Shown: positions 36,227 to 44,817, counted from the first letter of the stretch. The stretch is 64,000 nucleotides of DNA from Bifidobacterium felsineum (GCF_002802915.1 NZ_PEBJ01000003.1:186001-250000), one strand, 5' to 3'. Notes: generated from the sequence alone by a model not told the origin. Made by a program: numbers and translations.

Positions 36227-37015
36227 ATGCTCGAACTGAAGAACATCACCAAGTCGTTCGGTGACACTCATGTGTTGAACGGCATCAGCCTCACTCTTGG
36301 AGACGGCCAGATCATGTCCATCCTCGGCCCCTCCGGCGGCGGCAAGACCACGCTGCTGAACATCATCCTCGGCATCACCGATGCCACCAGCGGCCAGATT
36401 CTCTACAACGGCGAGGATCTGACCCAGGTACCGATGGAGAAGCGCGGCTTCAACATCGTGTTCCAGGATTACGCCCTGTTCCCGAACCTCACCGCTTACG
36501 AGAACATCACGTATGGTCTTCGTAACAACCCCGGCATCTCCTCCGAAGCCGAGATCAAGGAACTCATCAAGCTGCTCGGCCTGGAAGAGCACCTGAACAA
36601 GCACATCGACGAGCTCTCCGGCGGCCAGAAGCAGCGCGTGGCCCTGGCCCGCACGCTGGTGATGAAGCCGAAGCTGCTGCTGCTCGACGAGCCGCTTTCC
36701 GCACTGGACGGCGTCATCAAGGAATCCATCAAGGCCAAGATCAAGCAGATCGTGGACCAGTACAAGCTCACCACCATCATGGTCACCCACGATCCTGAGG
36801 AAGCCTGCACGATGAGCGACAAGGTGCTCATCATCAACCACGGCAAGATCGCCCAGTTCGATACGCCGGAGAACATCATCGAACACCCGGCGTCCGACTT
36901 CGTCAAGAAGTTCATCCTGCACCAGCTCGAGGTCAAGCGCAACAACATCTACTCGCTGTTCAGCGAAGCCGAAGCCGACGAAAAGGCTCACGCGCTCGCA
37001 GGGCAGGAGGCCTGA
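36227..37015 (+). CDS. ABC transporter ATPase for 2-aminoethylphosphonate (PhnT-like)
   Basis: 262 residues. Walker A LGPSGGGKTTLL, Q-loop IVFQDYALFPNLTAYEN, signature LSGGQKQRVALARTL, Walker B LLLLDEPLSALD and H-loop MVTHDPEEA match the spermidine/iron/2-AEP importer class. The substrate is inferred from the fused permease-binding protein that follows after 3 bases and from phnW and phnX downstream. Start: ATG 36227 was chosen, but GGAAGG at 36208 suits a TTG at 36218 better (4 bases), so three extra residues are possible. Confidence 0.9.
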   Translation: MLELKNITKSFGDTHVLNGISLTLGDGQIMSILGPSGGGKTTLLNIILGITDATSGQILYNGEDLTQVPMEKRGFNIVFQDYALFPNLTAYENITYGLRNNPGISSEAEIKELIKLLGLEEHLNKHIDELSGGQKQRVALARTLVMKPKLLLLDEPLSALDGVIKESIKAKIKQIVDQYKLTTIMVTHDPEEACTMSDKVLIINHGKIAQFDTPENIIEHPASDFVKKFILHQLEVKRNNIYSLFSEAEADEKAHALAGQEA

Positions 37016-37018
37016 GCC

Positions 37019-39895
37019 ATGTCCGTCGAATCCATCCAGGCGGGCAAGCAACTGCCTAACATCCGCCCTGAAATCGTCAACTACGAGCGCCGTCCGCGTG
37101 CGCCGAAGCAGACTGAATTGTGGACGCTGCTGGCTATTGTGGCCGTCTGCTTCGCCGCGTTCCTCGTGGTGCCGATGGTGTTGGTCATCATCCGCTCCTT
37201 CACCACCGCTTCCGGTTCCGCCACGCTCTCCAACTATGCGGCCGTGCTCTCCCGCCCGGAGTTCACCCGCTCGCTCACTAACTCACTGGCCGTTTCCGCC
37301 ACCTCCGCATTGGTTGCCGTGCTGTTGGCATTCCTGCTGGCGTACACCATTAACTGCACGAACGTGCCAGCCGGATTCAAGAAGGCCGTGGCACTGCTCG
37401 CCCAGCTGCCGATGCTGCTGCCGACCATCACCTACGGTTTCGCCATCATCTACTCGTTCGGCAAGCAGGGTCTGATCACCCGCCTGTTCGGGCATCAGCT
37501 GTTCGACATCTACGGTTTCAACGGTCTGTTGATGGGTTACGTAATCTACACGCTGCCCACCTGCTTCCTGCTGATCAACAACAGCTTCCAGTTCGTGGAT
37601 AAGAAGTTCATCATCGTCTCGCACATCATGGGAGACAAGCCCGTAACCACGTTCCTCAACACCGTGCTGAGGCCGCTGATCGGCACGATGGCGGTGGCCT
37701 TCATCCAGTCGTTCTTCCTCGCGTTCACCGACTACGGCATTCCGACCTCGGTGGGCGGCGAATACGACGTGCTGGCCATGACCCTGTTCAACCAGATGCT
37801 CGGCTCCATCCCGAACTTCAACCGTGGTGCCGTGATCGCCGTGTTCATGCTCATCCCCTCGATCATCTCCATCATTCTGATGACCGTGCTGGAGCGTTTC
37901 GCCATCCGCTACAAGCAGATCAGTCAGGTCGAGCTGCCGAAGGGCAAGCGTCGCGACTGGTTCTGCGGCATCGCCTCCGTGGTGGTGCTGGTGTGCACGC
38001 TCTCGGTGTTCGCCGTGATCCTGCTGATCCCGTTCGTCACCGAGTGGCCGTTCAACGTGGCACCGACCTTCTCGCACATTGCGAACATGTTCACCGATTC
38101 CGAGCTCACGCAGGTGTTCACCAACTCGCTGTACGTGGCCGTGATGACCGCTATCGTGGGCTGCCTGTTCGCCTATGCCGCAGGTTTGGTGACCTCCCGC
38201 TCCAAGCTGCCGAACTGGGCGAAGCGCTCGGTGGACGCGATCTCCGCAATCATCAACACCGTGCCTGGCATGGTGCTCGGCATCGCCTTCCTGTTTGCGT
38301 TCTCAGGCTCCTCGCTGCAGAACACGTTCTGGATTCTGATCATCGCGAACATCATCCACTATTTCGCCACCCCGTACCAGATGATCAAGGATTCCCTGTC
38401 CAAGATGAACGCCGGCTGGGAAACCACGGCCAAGCTCATGGGCGATAACTGGATCAAGACCATCGTGCGCGTGGTAACGCCGAACGCATGGCCCACGATC
38501 CTGCAGGTCTTCGGCTACTACTTCGTCAACGCCATGGTGACGATCTCCGCAGTGGTCTTCCTGACCGGTGCCCGCACGCAGGTGATCACCACCAAGATCT
38601 CCGCGTTGCAGCATATCGCCAAGTTCGATGACGTGTTCGTGCTCTCGCTGCTGATTCTGGTGACGAACCTGGTGGTCAAGGGCGTGATCGCCTTCGCCAC
38701 GCGCGACCGTTCGGCCGAGCGCGCCAAGGCTGCCGCCCGCGCGACCGTCAAGACCCCGCAGCTGGCCGCCGCTCGTTCCACGGTCGCCGCCGACACCCGT
38801 CTGACCGCCGCCGCACAGACCGCGCACAACGGTACGCCGGACTTCCCGTTGCCGACTTCCGGCAATCGCAAGGCTCGCAACGCGTTCACCGCAGCGCTTT
38901 CCGCCGTGCTTGCCGTGCTGTTAGTCAGTTTCGGCTTCGGCGCTACGGCCACCGCCAGCTCCAATGGTCAAGTGGTGATCTACACAAACGCCGATGACGA
39001 AGCCGTAGTGGCCTTCCAGCACGCCCTCGATAACAACGGTTTCAAGAACCAGTACATCATCCAAAGCTTCGGCACCTCCGAACTCGGCGGCAAGATGCTC
39101 GCAGAAGGCAAGGCCCTGGAAGCGGACATGCTCACGATGAGCTCCTACTACGTGGACTCCGCCCAGGAACGCAACCACATGTTCGCAAACCTGACCGACG
39201 TGCACTCCAAGCTGCTCGGCACCTCCGAGAACTCCAAGGCACCCGCATACCGCTCCCCCACCACCGCGCAGGAAGGTGCGATCATCGTGAACACCACCGC
39301 GCTGAAGGAAGCCGGCGTGCCCGAACCGAAGAGCTTCAAGGATCTTGCCGACCCGCAGTACAAGGGTCTGATTTCCGTGCCGGATATGGAAGGCTCCTCC
39401 ACTGGCTGGCTGATGATTCAGGCCATCGCCGACGCCTACGGCACCGGTGATGAAGGTAAGCAGATTCTGACCGACATCTACCGCAATGCGGGCCCGCATC
39501 TTGAACAATCCGGCTCCGGCCCGTTGAAGGCCGTGCGTTCCGGCGAAGTGGCGATTGGCTTCGGCCTGCGCCACCAAGCCGTGGCCGACAAGAAGAAGGG
39601 CTTGCCGATCGATTACGTGGACCCGGAGGAAGGCAACTACTCGCTGACCGAGTCGGTAGCCGTGCTGGATAAGGGCGCCAAGACCAATCCGAAGGCACAG
39701 AAGATGGCCGGCGTAATCATCGACGAAGGCCGCAAGGAGCTGCTGAAGACCTATCCGACGCCGCTCTACCAGGGTGAGAAGGCTCCGGCGAACGCCTCCA
39801 AGCGCTCCAAGACCTTCCCGAAGCCCCTGACCGTGGACCTGCTGCAAGAGCACCAGGACTTCTCGTCCGAATGCAAACGCCGAGCCGAAAACTGA
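37019..39895 (+). CDS. Fused ABC permease and substrate-binding protein for 2-aminoethylphosphonate
   Basis: 958 residues in one uninterrupted frame. Residues 1 to about 570 form two permease halves of the FbpB/PhnU-PhnV type; each has an inner-loop coupling segment (HIMGDKPVTTFLNTVLRPL and TTAKLMGDNWIKTIVRVVTP). A linker rich in Ala and Arg (about 575-620) leads to a hydrophobic segment, SAVLAVLLVSFGFGATATAS, which looks like an uncleaved or internal signal. From about 646 to the end is a binding domain of the iron/2-AEP (SBP family 1/6) kind, with VVIYTNADDEAVVAF, SPTTAQEGAIIVNT and GFGLRHQAVADKK. AGGAGG lies 8 bases before the ATG. Normally these are three proteins. Substrate assignment rests on phnW and phnX. 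Confidence 0.9.
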   Translation: MSVESIQAGKQLPNIRPEIVNYERRPRAPKQTELWTLLAIVAVCFAAFLVVPMVLVIIRSFTTASGSATLSNYAAVLSRPEFTRSLTNSLAVSATSALVAVLLAFLLAYTINCTNVPAGFKKAVALLAQLPMLLPTITYGFAIIYSFGKQGLITRLFGHQLFDIYGFNGLLMGYVIYTLPTCFLLINNSFQFVDKKFIIVSHIMGDKPVTTFLNTVLRPLIGTMAVAFIQSFFLAFTDYGIPTSVGGEYDVLAMTLFNQMLGSIPNFNRGAVIAVFMLIPSIISIILMTVLERFAIRYKQISQVELPKGKRRDWFCGIASVVVLVCTLSVFAVILLIPFVTEWPFNVAPTFSHIANMFTDSELTQVFTNSLYVAVMTAIVGCLFAYAAGLVTSRSKLPNWAKRSVDAISAIINTVPGMVLGIAFLFAFSGSSLQNTFWILIIANIIHYFATPYQMIKDSLSKMNAGWETTAKLMGDNWIKTIVRVVTPNAWPTILQVFGYYFVNAMVTISAVVFLTGARTQVITTKISALQHIAKFDDVFVLSLLILVTNLVVKGVIAFATRDRSAERAKAAARATVKTPQLAAARSTVAADTRLTAAAQTAHNGTPDFPLPTSGNRKARNAFTAALSAVLAVLLVSFGFGATATASSNGQVVIYTNADDEAVVAFQHALDNNGFKNQYIIQSFGTSELGGKMLAEGKALEADMLTMSSYYVDSAQERNHMFANLTDVHSKLLGTSENSKAPAYRSPTTAQEGAIIVNTTALKEAGVPEPKSFKDLADPQYKGLISVPDMEGSSTGWLMIQAIADAYGTGDEGKQILTDIYRNAGPHLEQSGSGPLKAVRSGEVAIGFGLRHQAVADKKKGLPIDYVDPEEGNYSLTESVAVLDKGAKTNPKAQKMAGVIIDEGRKELLKTYPTPLYQGEKAPANASKRSKTFPKPLTVDLLQEHQDFSSECKRRAEN

Positions 39896-39914
39896 ACAGT
39901 CCAGTGGACTGTTC
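39894..39914 (+). other. Perfect palindrome at the end of the transporter gene
   Basis: GAACAGTCCA and TGGACTGTTC (10-bp arms around one G) start in the stop codon of the fusion gene. There is no T run. It may slow 3' exonucleases, or be the first of several repeats in the gap before phnW. Confidence 0.5.
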
Positions 39915-40039
39915 ATCGGCGAGGCCTGAGCGAGGCGAAAGCCGAACGAAGGTAATACTGAGCCTCGCCGTAGGCGAGTCCATAATTGCCGCCCAAGGCG
40001 AATAATCGCAGGTTCCAGTTCCAAATCATGCATTGCATA

Positions 40040-40167
40040 GCGTTTGGTTGGGATGTGTGATGCCCGACCGTAAGCAGCGAAGGTGTGTGCTACGCTCCGC
40101 GAGCACACACCGGAGCGAGGCCGAGCGGCCTTGAGCGTGTCGGGCATCATACATGCCAACCAAACGC
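40040..40167. repeat. Armed 77-bp repeat, copy A
   Basis: The core (40066-40142) matches copy B (41570-41646) at 72 of 77 positions. It contains GGTGTGTGCT and AGCACACACC, which pair. Outside it, 29-base arms (40040-40068 and 40139-40167) are inverted repeats of each other with two mismatches, but have no similarity to the arms of copy B. Confidence 0.85.
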
Positions 40168-40188
40168 GTCAACACTCATCACATACAG

Positions 40189-40251
40189 AACTACATACGA
40201 CACTCCGATTGTGCCTTACAAACTACGTAGAAGATTACAGCAACTACGCAG
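40189..40251 (+). promoter_or_regulatory. AACTACG direct repeats before phnW
   Basis: AACTACATAC (40189), AACTACGTAG (40221-40230) and AACTACGCAG (40242-40251) lie 44-106 bases before the phnW start. The last two are 21 bp apart, two helical turns. The motif also appears upstream of the ATPase gene. Confidence 0.45.
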
Positions 40252-40294
40252 CTGATTAGACTCAGCCGCAGAACCCAAGAAAGGAAATCCACCA

Positions 40295-41503
40295 ATGGCA
40301 AACGAATACAAGCTGCTGACCCCCGGTCCGCTGACTACCACCCGCACGGTCAAGGAAGAAATGCTCTTCGACCACTGCACCTGGGACGAGGATTACCAGC
40401 AGATCGCCCAGAAGATTCGTCGCCAGCTACTTGAACTCGCCCACGTGAACGCCGACGACTACACCGTCGTGCTGATGCAGGGATCCGGCACCTTCGGCGT
40501 GGAAAGCGTGCTGACCTCCGTGATCGGCAAGGACGAGAAGGTACTGCTGTGCACCAACGGCGCTTACGGTGACCGTCAGGCCAAGATCTGCGACCACGCC
40601 GGCATTGCTTACACCCAGTACGCCGAACCGTACGACCGCATCCCGGATGCCACCAAGGTTGAGGAATACCTTGCCGCCGACCCGACCATCACCCATGTTT
40701 CGATGATCCACTCCGAAACCACCTCCGGCCTCCTGAACGACATTCAGGCCGTGGCCGCCGTGGCCAAGAAGCACGGCTGCACCTTCATGGTGGATGCCAT
40801 GAGCTCCTTCGGCGGCGTGGACATCCCGGTGGCCGACTGGGGCATCGACTTCCTCGTCTCCTCCGCCAACAAGTGCATCCAGGGCGTGCCGGGCTTCAGC
40901 TTCATCATTTGCAACAAGGCCAAGCTGGAGGCTTCCAAGGGCAAGGCCCGCTCCCTCTCCCTCGACCTATGGGATCAGTGGAACACCCTCGAGAAGGCCA
41001 ACGGCAAGTGGCGTTACACCTCCCCGACCCACGTGGTGCTCGCCTTCTCCAAGGCCCTCGACGAAATGTTCGCCGAGGGTGGCATTCCTGCCCGTTCCGC
41101 TCGTTACGCACTGAACAACCACCTGCTCATCGCCCGCATGAAGGCGCTCGGCTTCCGCGTGTTCCTCAAGGATCACCAGGGCCCGATCATCACCACCTTC
41201 CTCTACCCGGAAGGCACCCAGTTCAACTTCCATGACATGTACGAGTTCATCAAGGAACGCGGCTACGCCATCTACCCGGGCAAGCTCACCAACGAAGACA
41301 CCTTCCGCTTGGGCAACATCGGCGAGATTTACACCGACGACATCGAAAAGGTGACCGAACTGCTGGCCCTCTACATGGGCGAACGCGGACTGCTCGAGGC
41401 CGCCATCGGCACCGATTCCGTGCCGGAAGCCATCGCCGCCATGGACAAAGCCGGCGAGCCGATCAAGGCCGCCGCCCCCACAGGCGTCAAGCTCACCGCC
41501 TGA
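40295..41503 (+). CDS. phnW: 2-aminoethylphosphonate--pyruvate transaminase
   Basis: It transfers the amino group of 2-aminoethylphosphonate to pyruvate, giving phosphonoacetaldehyde and alanine; PLP-dependent, cytoplasmic. 402 residues, slightly longer than the usual 365-370 because of an Ala-rich C-terminal tail (from about 365). Seen: LLTPGPLTTTRTVKEEML, LMQGSGTFGVESVL (cofactor phosphate loop), FMVDAMSSFGGVDI, and the Schiff-base Lys in VSSANKCIQGVPGFSF. The gene is bracketed by two direct copies of the 77-bp armed repeat and followed by phnX. AAAGGA lies 10 bases before the ATG. Confidence 0.95.
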   Translation: MANEYKLLTPGPLTTTRTVKEEMLFDHCTWDEDYQQIAQKIRRQLLELAHVNADDYTVVLMQGSGTFGVESVLTSVIGKDEKVLLCTNGAYGDRQAKICDHAGIAYTQYAEPYDRIPDATKVEEYLAADPTITHVSMIHSETTSGLLNDIQAVAAVAKKHGCTFMVDAMSSFGGVDIPVADWGIDFLVSSANKCIQGVPGFSFIICNKAKLEASKGKARSLSLDLWDQWNTLEKANGKWRYTSPTHVVLAFSKALDEMFAEGGIPARSARYALNNHLLIARMKALGFRVFLKDHQGPIITTFLYPEGTQFNFHDMYEFIKERGYAIYPGKLTNEDTFRLGNIGEIYTDDIEKVTELLALYMGERGLLEAAIGTDSVPEAIAAMDKAGEPIKAAAPTGVKLTA

Positions 41504-41542
41504 TTTCAATACATCAGTCCGTAAATAATTCGTCAATACGGC

Positions 41543-41672
41543 TGGCAGGAAGTCAGGCATGTGTTGTGAGACCGTAAGCAGCGAAGGTGTGTGCTACGCT
41601 TCACGAGCACACACCGGAGCGAGGCCGAACGGCCTTGAGTGCGTCGAACAACATATGCCTGACTTCCTGCCA
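41543..41672. repeat. Armed 77-bp repeat, copy B
   Basis: Core 41570-41646, in the same orientation as copy A. Its arms (41543-41572 and 41643-41672) pair over 30 bases with three mismatches and have a different sequence from those of copy A. It ends 27 bases before the phnX start, so its hairpin would sit in the phnX leader. Confidence 0.85.
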
Positions 41673-41699
41673 ACAAAACGCAATGAAAGCACATACAAC

Positions 41700-42482
41700 A
41701 TGACCAACCGTTTTGAAGCTGTTATTTTTGATTGGGCCGGCACCACTGTGGATTATGGCTGCTTCGCCCCGGTCCGCGCCTTCCAAGAGGCGTTCAAGGA
41801 ATTCGGCATCGAGCCAACGATGGCCGAGACCCGCAAGCCGATGGGCATGCTGAAGCATGATCACATCAACACGATGCTGCATATGAACCGCATCGCCCGC
41901 GCTTGGGAGGATGAGCATGGCGCCGCCCCCACCGACGCCGACGTAGACGCCGTATACAGCCATTTCGAGCCGAAGCTGCTCTCCATTCTCGATGGTTTCG
42001 CTGATCCGAAGCCCGGCGTGGTGGATGCGGTCGCCGCACTGCGCGAAGCCGGCATCAAGATCGGTTCCACCACCGGCTACACCGACAAGATGATGGAGAT
42101 CGTGGTGCCGAAGGCCGCCGAGAATGGTTATGCTCCGGACTTCTGGATCAGCCCGGACGGCACCAACGGTTTCGGCCGCCCCTACCCGTACATGGTGTTC
42201 AGGAACCTTGAGAAGTTGGGCGTCACTGACGTGCGCAAGGCAGCGAAGGTGGGAGACACGCTTTCCGATATTCGCGAAGGCAAGAACGCCGGCGTCTTTA
42301 CGATTGGCGTGACGGAAGGCAGCTCCCAGATGGCCCTGTCCGAGGCCGAGTTCAACGCATTGTCGGATGCCGATAAGGCCAAGGCCCGCGACGCCGCCCG
42401 CGACGCGTTCGTCAATGCCGGTGCCGATGCCGTGATCGACACGATGGCCGAGCTGCCGACGCTGCTCGCTCAACTTGCCTGA
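41700..42482 (+). CDS. phnX: Phosphonoacetaldehyde hydrolase (phosphonatase)
   Basis: It cleaves the C-P bond of phosphonoacetaldehyde to acetaldehyde and phosphate. 260 residues of the HAD superfamily. The nucleophile Asp and second acid are in VIFDWAGTTVDYG; the cap-domain Lys that forms the Schiff base is expected in ETRKPMGMLKHDH; KIGSTTGYTDKMM and KVGDTLSDIREGKNAG are HAD motifs II and IV. The start at ATG 41700 fits the family; the longer frame upstream runs through the repeat. Only a weak GAAAG site precedes it, so its expression may depend on the repeat hairpin or on coupling to phnW. Confidence 0.95.
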   Translation: MTNRFEAVIFDWAGTTVDYGCFAPVRAFQEAFKEFGIEPTMAETRKPMGMLKHDHINTMLHMNRIARAWEDEHGAAPTDADVDAVYSHFEPKLLSILDGFADPKPGVVDAVAALREAGIKIGSTTGYTDKMMEIVVPKAAENGYAPDFWISPDGTNGFGRPYPYMVFRNLEKLGVTDVRKAAKVGDTLSDIREGKNAGVFTIGVTEGSSQMALSEAEFNALSDADKAKARDAARDAFVNAGADAVIDTMAELPTLLAQLA

Positions 42483-42487
42483 TTCCC

Positions 42488-44011
42488 TCAGCCTACGGAT
42501 TCGCAAATCATCCGGATGCCGCGTTCAATATCGCCGGCATCCGGATGCACTATATTCAGGCGGATATGCGAATCGTCCGTCTCATCCACATCGAATACAC
42601 TACCTGGCATGAACGTGACGCCTTTGGTGCGGCAACGGTCGAGCACATCCAGCGAGCGCACACCCTCCGGCAATGTCACCCAGATGTAATAGCCACCTTC
42701 CGGCACATTCCAGCTCATACCATCTCGCGCATATTGCTCCAATGCAGCCACCGCCGTATCGCGCCGCTTGCGATAGGCGATAGTCAGCGTCTTCACATGC
42801 TCGGCGATACGCCCTTCTTTCAGCAGTTCCAAGCAGATACGCTGCGATGATGTGCTCGTATGCTGGTCGACCATGCGACGCAGTGCGGCCAATCGATTAA
42901 TCACATGCGGATCGGCCACAATCCACCCGGTCCTCAATCCCGATGTCACGGTTTTCGAGAATGTGGAAAGATACATCACATATCCCGCGTTTTCCATGCC
43001 TTTGAGCGGAACTGGACGTTTGGCATTGCCTCCGCGCCCAGCATCCGGTCTTCCGTACCAGAGTTCGCCATACGCATCGTCTTCAATGATGAGGCACTGG
43101 TACTTACGCGCCACATCAATCAGCTCTTTGCGACGTGCCGCCGGCATCGTCGACCCGGTGGGATTTTGGAAAGTCGGAATCGTATAGATGAATTTCGGAT
43201 GGAATCGGGCGCAGTAGCCTTCCAGCAAATCGGTTCGCATGCCGTATTCATCCATGGGTACGCCCACGATTCGAGCATCGGCGGAACGGAAAGATTGCAA
43301 TGCCGGAAAGAATGTGGATTGCTCCACAAGTACACAGTCGCCGGGATTGATGAACGCGCGTACGCATAGATCGATGCCTTGCTCGGAGCCGGAGAGCACC
43401 ATCACATTGCGCGCATTGCAATGCACGCCACGGGCCCGCATATGTTCAGCCAATAGTTCGCGCAGTTCCGGGAATCCTTCGATCGGGGATTCCGGCTGAC
43501 CATCAAATTCGTGCGACGAGAAGGCTTCCAGACTCACCGCGCGCAGCAAATCATCGGGAATGTCAGCCGGATTGGGCGATCCGGTGGCGAAGTCGATAAT
43601 CGCCTTGCCATTTTGCGCACGGTTGGCTGCGGCGATGTCGTGGTAGGTGAAGCGATTGGAATAGTCGCTGAACAATACGGACCACGGTGGCCGAATGACG
43701 GTTGGTTCGGCAGCCAGCGCGGATGGTACTGTTTGCCTTGGCCTTGGCGCTGCCGGCCCGTCCGTCGAGTCGTTTCGAGGTAGCACGAATGTGCCTTTGC
43801 CTACTTTGGACGCGATGAGCGCTTCATCTTTCAGTTGCTGGTAGGCCTGCAATACCGTGGTGCGATTGACTTCCAACCGCGCGGCGAGTTCGCGTTCAGG
43901 AGGCAGACGATATCCTTCAGCGAGCGTGCCGGAGACGATCTGCTCGCGCAGTTCACCAGCCAACTGCCGATATAACGGCACGCCACTGCGCCGGTTCAGC
44001 TGCAATTGCAT
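42488..44011 (-). CDS. pdxR: MocR-type GntR/aminotransferase regulator, probably PdxR
   Basis: 507 residues. A winged helix of the GntR type opens the protein (YRQLAGELREQIVSGTLAEG with RLPPERELAARLEVNRTTVL). An aminotransferase-fold domain (about 125-507) follows, with the PLP Lys expected in VMYLSTFSKTVTSGLRTGWI. MocR proteins sense PLP rather than catalyse. The assignment to PdxR rests on position: it follows pdxS and pdxT on the same strand, and PdxR activates pdxST in other Gram-positives. Because it also ends 5 bases from convergent phnX, a link to the PLP-dependent PhnW step is a second possibility. GGGAGGTG lies 5 bases before the ATG at 44011. Confidence 0.8.
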   Translation of the reverse strand: MQLQLNRRSGVPLYRQLAGELREQIVSGTLAEGYRLPPERELAARLEVNRTTVLQAYQQLKDEALIASKVGKGTFVLPRNDSTDGPAAPRPRQTVPSALAAEPTVIRPPWSVLFSDYSNRFTYHDIAAANRAQNGKAIIDFATGSPNPADIPDDLLRAVSLEAFSSHEFDGQPESPIEGFPELRELLAEHMRARGVHCNARNVMVLSGSEQGIDLCVRAFINPGDCVLVEQSTFFPALQSFRSADARIVGVPMDEYGMRTDLLEGYCARFHPKFIYTIPTFQNPTGSTMPAARRKELIDVARKYQCLIIEDDAYGELWYGRPDAGRGGNAKRPVPLKGMENAGYVMYLSTFSKTVTSGLRTGWIVADPHVINRLAALRRMVDQHTSTSSQRICLELLKEGRIAEHVKTLTIAYRKRRDTAVAALEQYARDGMSWNVPEGGYYIWVTLPEGVRSLDVLDRCRTKGVTFMPGSVFDVDETDDSHIRLNIVHPDAGDIERGIRMICESVG

Positions 44012-44048
44012 ATCCCACCTCCCAGGTCGTACCGCATAAGCATCTTCC

Positions 44049-44172
44049 GTACTTTTCGCGCGAATCGTGCGCAAAACAGTACTCCATACACCCTATTCCC
44101 GTACTTTTCGCGCGAAAAGTACGCAAAACAGCCTTTCTGGAGGCTATTTGCGTACGATTCGCACGAAAAGAG
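44049..44172. repeat. GTACTTTTCGCGCGAAAAGTAC palindromic repeats between pdxT and pdxR
   Basis: A perfect 22-bp palindrome lies at 44101-44122. A diverged direct copy lies at 44049-44079 and an inverted copy at about 44147-44172. The last two pair around a small AGCCT/AGGCT hairpin to form a stem of about 32 bp. The array fills the gap between the pdxT stop and the pdxR leader. Confidence 0.75.
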
Positions 44173-44177
44173 TGGGG

Positions 44178-44816
44178 CTACAGCGTAAGGAACAGCTCGT
44201 GGACGCGCGTATCATCCGTCAATTCCGGATGGAACGCGGTGGCGAGAATCTTGCCTTGGCGCAGAGCGACCGCATGGCCATCCACTTCGGTTTCCACAGT
44301 GGCTTCCGGACCAACGGACACCACATACGGCCCGCGGATGAACACCAGCGGGAAGTCGGCGATGTAGTCAGGCGCACCCGGCTGCCCGAAATCAGCGGTG
44401 GCGGCGAAACTGCCAAGCTGGCGGCCGTAGGCGTTGCGGTGCACCACGGCGTCCAGCGCGCCGAAGTACACGTTCGGGTCGTTATCGAGCTTTTTGGCCA
44501 GGAGAATCATGCCGGCGCATGTGCCGAATACCGGTTTGCCGGCCTTGATATGAGCGTCGATTTTCTCGAACAGGCCGGTGGACTTGAGAAGCTTGCCCTG
44601 TGTTGTGGATTCACCGCCCGGCAGAATCACACGGTCGATGGAATCATCGAAATCCTCGGCCGCGCGCAGCAGCTTCCACGGGCTTCCGAGCTTGTCCAAC
44701 ACGGCGGCATGCTCGGCGAATGCGCCTTGCACAGCCAGAATGCCGGTCACTCCGTGAGACGCGGATTCGACGCCATCTGATTCTTCTTTGGATATGTATT
44801 CAACAGCTACGACCAT
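44178..44816 (-). CDS. pdxT: Pyridoxal 5'-phosphate synthase glutaminase subunit
   Basis: It hydrolyses glutamine and hands ammonia to PdxS to make PLP. 212 residues. Family motifs: GILAVQGAFAEHAAVLDKLG at the N-terminus, RVILPGGESTTQGKLL, the nucleophile Cys in VFGTCAGMILLAKK, and the His/Glu pair in ATAFHPELT. The ATG at 44816 follows the pdxS stop with one base between (TGACATG), so translation is coupled and the subunits are made in step. Confidence 0.96.
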   Translation of the reverse strand: MVVAVEYISKEESDGVESASHGVTGILAVQGAFAEHAAVLDKLGSPWKLLRAAEDFDDSIDRVILPGGESTTQGKLLKSTGLFEKIDAHIKAGKPVFGTCAGMILLAKKLDNDPNVYFGALDAVVHRNAYGRQLGSFAATADFGQPGAPDYIADFPLVFIRGPYVVSVGPEATVETEVDGHAVALRQGKILATAFHPELTDDTRVHELFLTL

Positions 44817-44817
44817 G

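Larger units (their letters stand above)
39896..40294. other. Non-coding gap between the transporter and phnW
   Basis: No gene is seen. From left to right: the palindrome at 39894-39914, a GAGGC/GCCTC-rich stretch with imperfect pairing (39918-39980), the armed repeat (40040-40167), three AACTACG-type motifs (40189, 40221, 40242), and the phnW ribosome site AAAGGA. Confidence 0.6.

Noticed and set aside
40040..41672. IS element or composite transposon carrying phnW
   Set aside because: The 77-bp cores are direct repeats with no transposase and no target duplications between copies.
41559..41699. N-terminal extension of PhnX through the repeat
   Set aside because: The extended residues are encoded by the armed repeat and have no family similarity; the HAD domain starts right after ATG 41700.
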